DNA from: Fibrobacterota bacterium
GTDB taxonomy: Bacteria; Fibrobacterota; Chitinivibrionia; Chitinivibrionales; Chitinispirillaceae
Assembly: GCA_023436205.1 (NCBI GenBank)
Contig: JAEZKC010000014.1
Span: 1 to 64,000 of the forward strand
Direction of reading: 5' to 3'
DNA: 64,000 nt
Both the position numbers and the translations under genes were made by a program. Shown here piece after piece: positions 62,377 through 64,000 of this stretch; position 1 is the first letter of the stretch; the number at the start of each line of letters is the position of its first letter. A model generated the notes under the pieces. That model was not told where the DNA came from, did no database searches, and saw only the letters and a list, made by a program, of their open reading frames with translations.

Positions 62377-64000
62377 TTATCCGAATAGATCCTGCTGGCC
62401 AGAGATGATCCTGTCGAAACTGGTACCGGTCCATTCCAGAATCGTATCTGCTATGGGTTTTAACTGGCAGAAGAGGTAGTGGTCGTAATCAAGTGGTGAG
62501 GAAATTTTTTCAACTGGTTGAGGTCCATCAACCGTGATCAGGTATTTTATTGTATGGCCGGGTGAGTCGAGGAGTTTTGCTGCCTGAACATGAGGGGGAA
62601 CATTGGAGGTATACTCATCCAGTCCTTTGCGCAGTCGCTTCTTGTAGACGAGCTTCTCATCGAGCATCCCGCTTTGCAGCTTATCGGCTGTACTTGCTAC
62701 AAAGTCTTCAAGACTAACATTTGAGAAAAACCTGATAAACAATTCATGTTGGAATTCCTTTGCAAGCTCAGTCCAGTCACTTCGGGCAGATTCCATCCCT
62801 TTGAATAAAAGTTTAAGCGAGCCATCTTTATTGATTGTTGAGCCGCAGTAATGCTTTTTGCTCCCCTGATTGGGGCCACCGCCCCGTAAGGAGGGCATGA
62901 AAAAATGACGGAAGTGGTTTTCATACTGAAGTTCCAGTGCTGAATCAGCTGCATAGTTTTTTTTCAAATGTTCACTAAGCCAATCGGTCACCTTTTGTGA
63001 AATGGAGAAACCGAAGGCATCTGCCTGATTTGAAAAATCTGGGCCAAGGTGTACAAAAAGAGAATCGGTATCTCCGTAAATCACCTTTTTTCCACTCACC
63101 TTCTCGATCTGTTCAATGGAAAGCTTCAGAATGTGCTGTCCGGTGAGTGTTATGGTGGAGGCGATTTCCTGAGAAAAAAATCTGCAACCGGTGGATCCCA
63201 GTACACCGTAAAAGCTGTTCATTAGAATTTTTATCGCCTGTGAAAGATAGGGGTTCTTATCCTTTTTGGCCCTGGCCCGTGCTTCCATCAGCTCTCTGAT
63301 GATCCCAGGCAGAATCGAATGCTTCCGTGAAAATGTTGTGCCCGTCGGATTGGTGATCCGATCTGGATCATTAACTCTGAAGCCAAGCGGATCGATAAGA
63401 AATGTCATGATCAGTGAAGGGTAGAGGCTTTTGAAGTCGAATACGAGCACATTGTGATAGAGCCCCGGTTGAGGTTCCAGAACGTAACCGCCGGGTAATG
63501 GCTGGTCCGGTCGCCTTATGTCAAGAACGTCGTTGGCCACGAAACCAGCCCGGTGCAGTTTAGGCAGATAGAGATAGTCGAATGTGGCCACACTTCCTCC
63601 GCTTCGTTCCAGAGTCTGTCCGGAACGTTTGGAACGCTCGATGGCATTCTGCAGCAGTCCGGTTTTTTCGAATACCTGCAGAGTCAGCTGTGTATCTGTC
63701 AAGTTGTACCGTGCCAGGGCCATTTTATCATTAGCAAACAAGTAGTCTATTTGAGCAATCTTTTCGCGGCCGGTTTGCTGAATTGTTTTATGTAGTCCGA
63801 GGATTTCAGATGCTACAAAGTCTAGAGAGTACTCTTCAAAGGAATGGTGGTAGGCTCTGAGCATCATTGGTACATCAATTATCACCCGTCCGGGAATTCG
63901 AGCGTTCCACAAGCCACTGTTCTGGCCTTGGACCATGCGGCTGCCTCTTTCCCGTCCCGGTTCAAACCCTAGACCCAACCTCTGACATCGCTCGGAAATA
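62377..64000 (-). CDS. polB: DNA polymerase II (family B), partial at right edge
   Basis: The visible C-terminal ~540 residues of a family B polymerase; the frame stays open to the edge (seven further codons read to 63999). Exo III-like YNLTD, motif A DFKSLYPSLI, motif B KILMNSFYGVLG, and motif C YGDTDS with both catalytic Asp are present. DFKSLYPSLIMTFLIDP matches Pol II rather than eukaryotic-type B. The C-terminus ends QQDLFG, a beta-clamp-binding motif as expected for Pol II. Pol II works in translesion and replication restart. The exonuclease N-terminus is outside the window. Confidence 0.95.
   Translation of the reverse strand, partial: ISERCQRLGLGFEPGRERGSRMVQGQNSGLWNARIPGRVIIDVPMMLRAYHHSFEEYSLDFVASEILGLHKTIQQTGREKIAQIDYLFANDKMALARYNLTDTQLTLQVFEKTGLLQNAIERSKRSGQTLERSGGSVATFDYLYLPKLHRAGFVANDVLDIRRPDQPLPGGYVLEPQPGLYHNVLVFDFKSLYPSLIMTFLIDPLGFRVNDPDRITNPTGTTFSRKHSILPGIIRELMEARARAKKDKNPYLSQAIKILMNSFYGVLGSTGCRFFSQEIASTITLTGQHILKLSIEQIEKVSGKKVIYGDTDSLFVHLGPDFSNQADAFGFSISQKVTDWLSEHLKKNYAADSALELQYENHFRHFFMPSLRGGGPNQGSKKHYCGSTINKDGSLKLLFKGMESARSDWTELAKEFQHELFIRFFSNVSLEDFVASTADKLQSGMLDEKLVYKKRLRKGLDEYTSNVPPHVQAAKLLDSPGHTIKYLITVDGPQPVEKISSPLDYDHYLFCQLKPIADTILEWTGTSFDRIISGQQDLFG

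Overview
The window looks like a chromosomal segment of a flagellated, polysaccharide-degrading member of the Fibrobacterota (Chitinispirillum/Chitinivibrio side rather than non-flagellated Fibrobacter). The main grounds are a fibro-slime domain protein, a member of the TIGR02147 paralogous family first defined in Fibrobacter, a GH44 endoglucanase, and several secreted proteins that share a FlgD-like/T9SS-like C-terminal module. The assignment rests on recognising protein families; no search was run.

Layout. 1-7591 (minus): an argCBDG arginine-synthesis operon followed by ispD and tag, then a ROK sugar kinase translationally coupled to a Ppx/GppA phosphatase cut by the window edge. 7759-10419: a large secreted protein. 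10892-14443: smc. 14488-17489 (minus): a Ser/Thr kinase coupled to a protein with a degenerate GGDEF-like C-terminus. 17490-26620: the accessory part of the window, with a secreted matrixin-type protease and its small partner, a lipoprotein/STAS/TPR gene string, and a RAYT (REP-associated tyrosine transposase) flanked and surrounded by six copies of a 15-bp-arm hairpin. 26622-28018: response regulator plus HD-GYP protein. 28213-31774: gltX, a Dabb protein and glnS. Then come tRNA-Ala(GGC), a divergent EF-G2, mtnA with an overlapping cold-shock-like gene, and a polysaccharide deacetylase. 36855-43112: a zinc-ribbon protein, an MglB-like roadblock protein, an MglA-like GTPase with a very long Gln/Pro-rich tail, a DUF4388 protein and a TPR/zinc-finger membrane protein. 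43266-49978: rpsT, the fibro-slime protein and GH44. 50374-52375: the TIGR02147 protein coupled to a secreted protein. 53151-57409: flgF-flgG-flgA-flgH-flgI. 57471-64000: PAAR protein, probable pseudokinase with a cyclic-nucleotide-binding domain, Dus, aldo/keto reductase, a probable outer-membrane protein and polB (cut by the right edge).

The best candidate for an undescribed system is the hairpin family with its RAYT. Six copies lie within about 9 kb and none was seen elsewhere in the window. The stems are conserved with paired compensatory changes while the loops vary, and intact copies lie on both sides of the transposase. A second, independent repeat pair sits next to two of these hairpins. 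Other items worth a second look are the pseudokinase/cNMP protein, the kinase/degenerate-GGDEF operon, the MglA with a disordered tail, and the EF-G2 that has lost its catalytic His and the Lys of its G4 motif.
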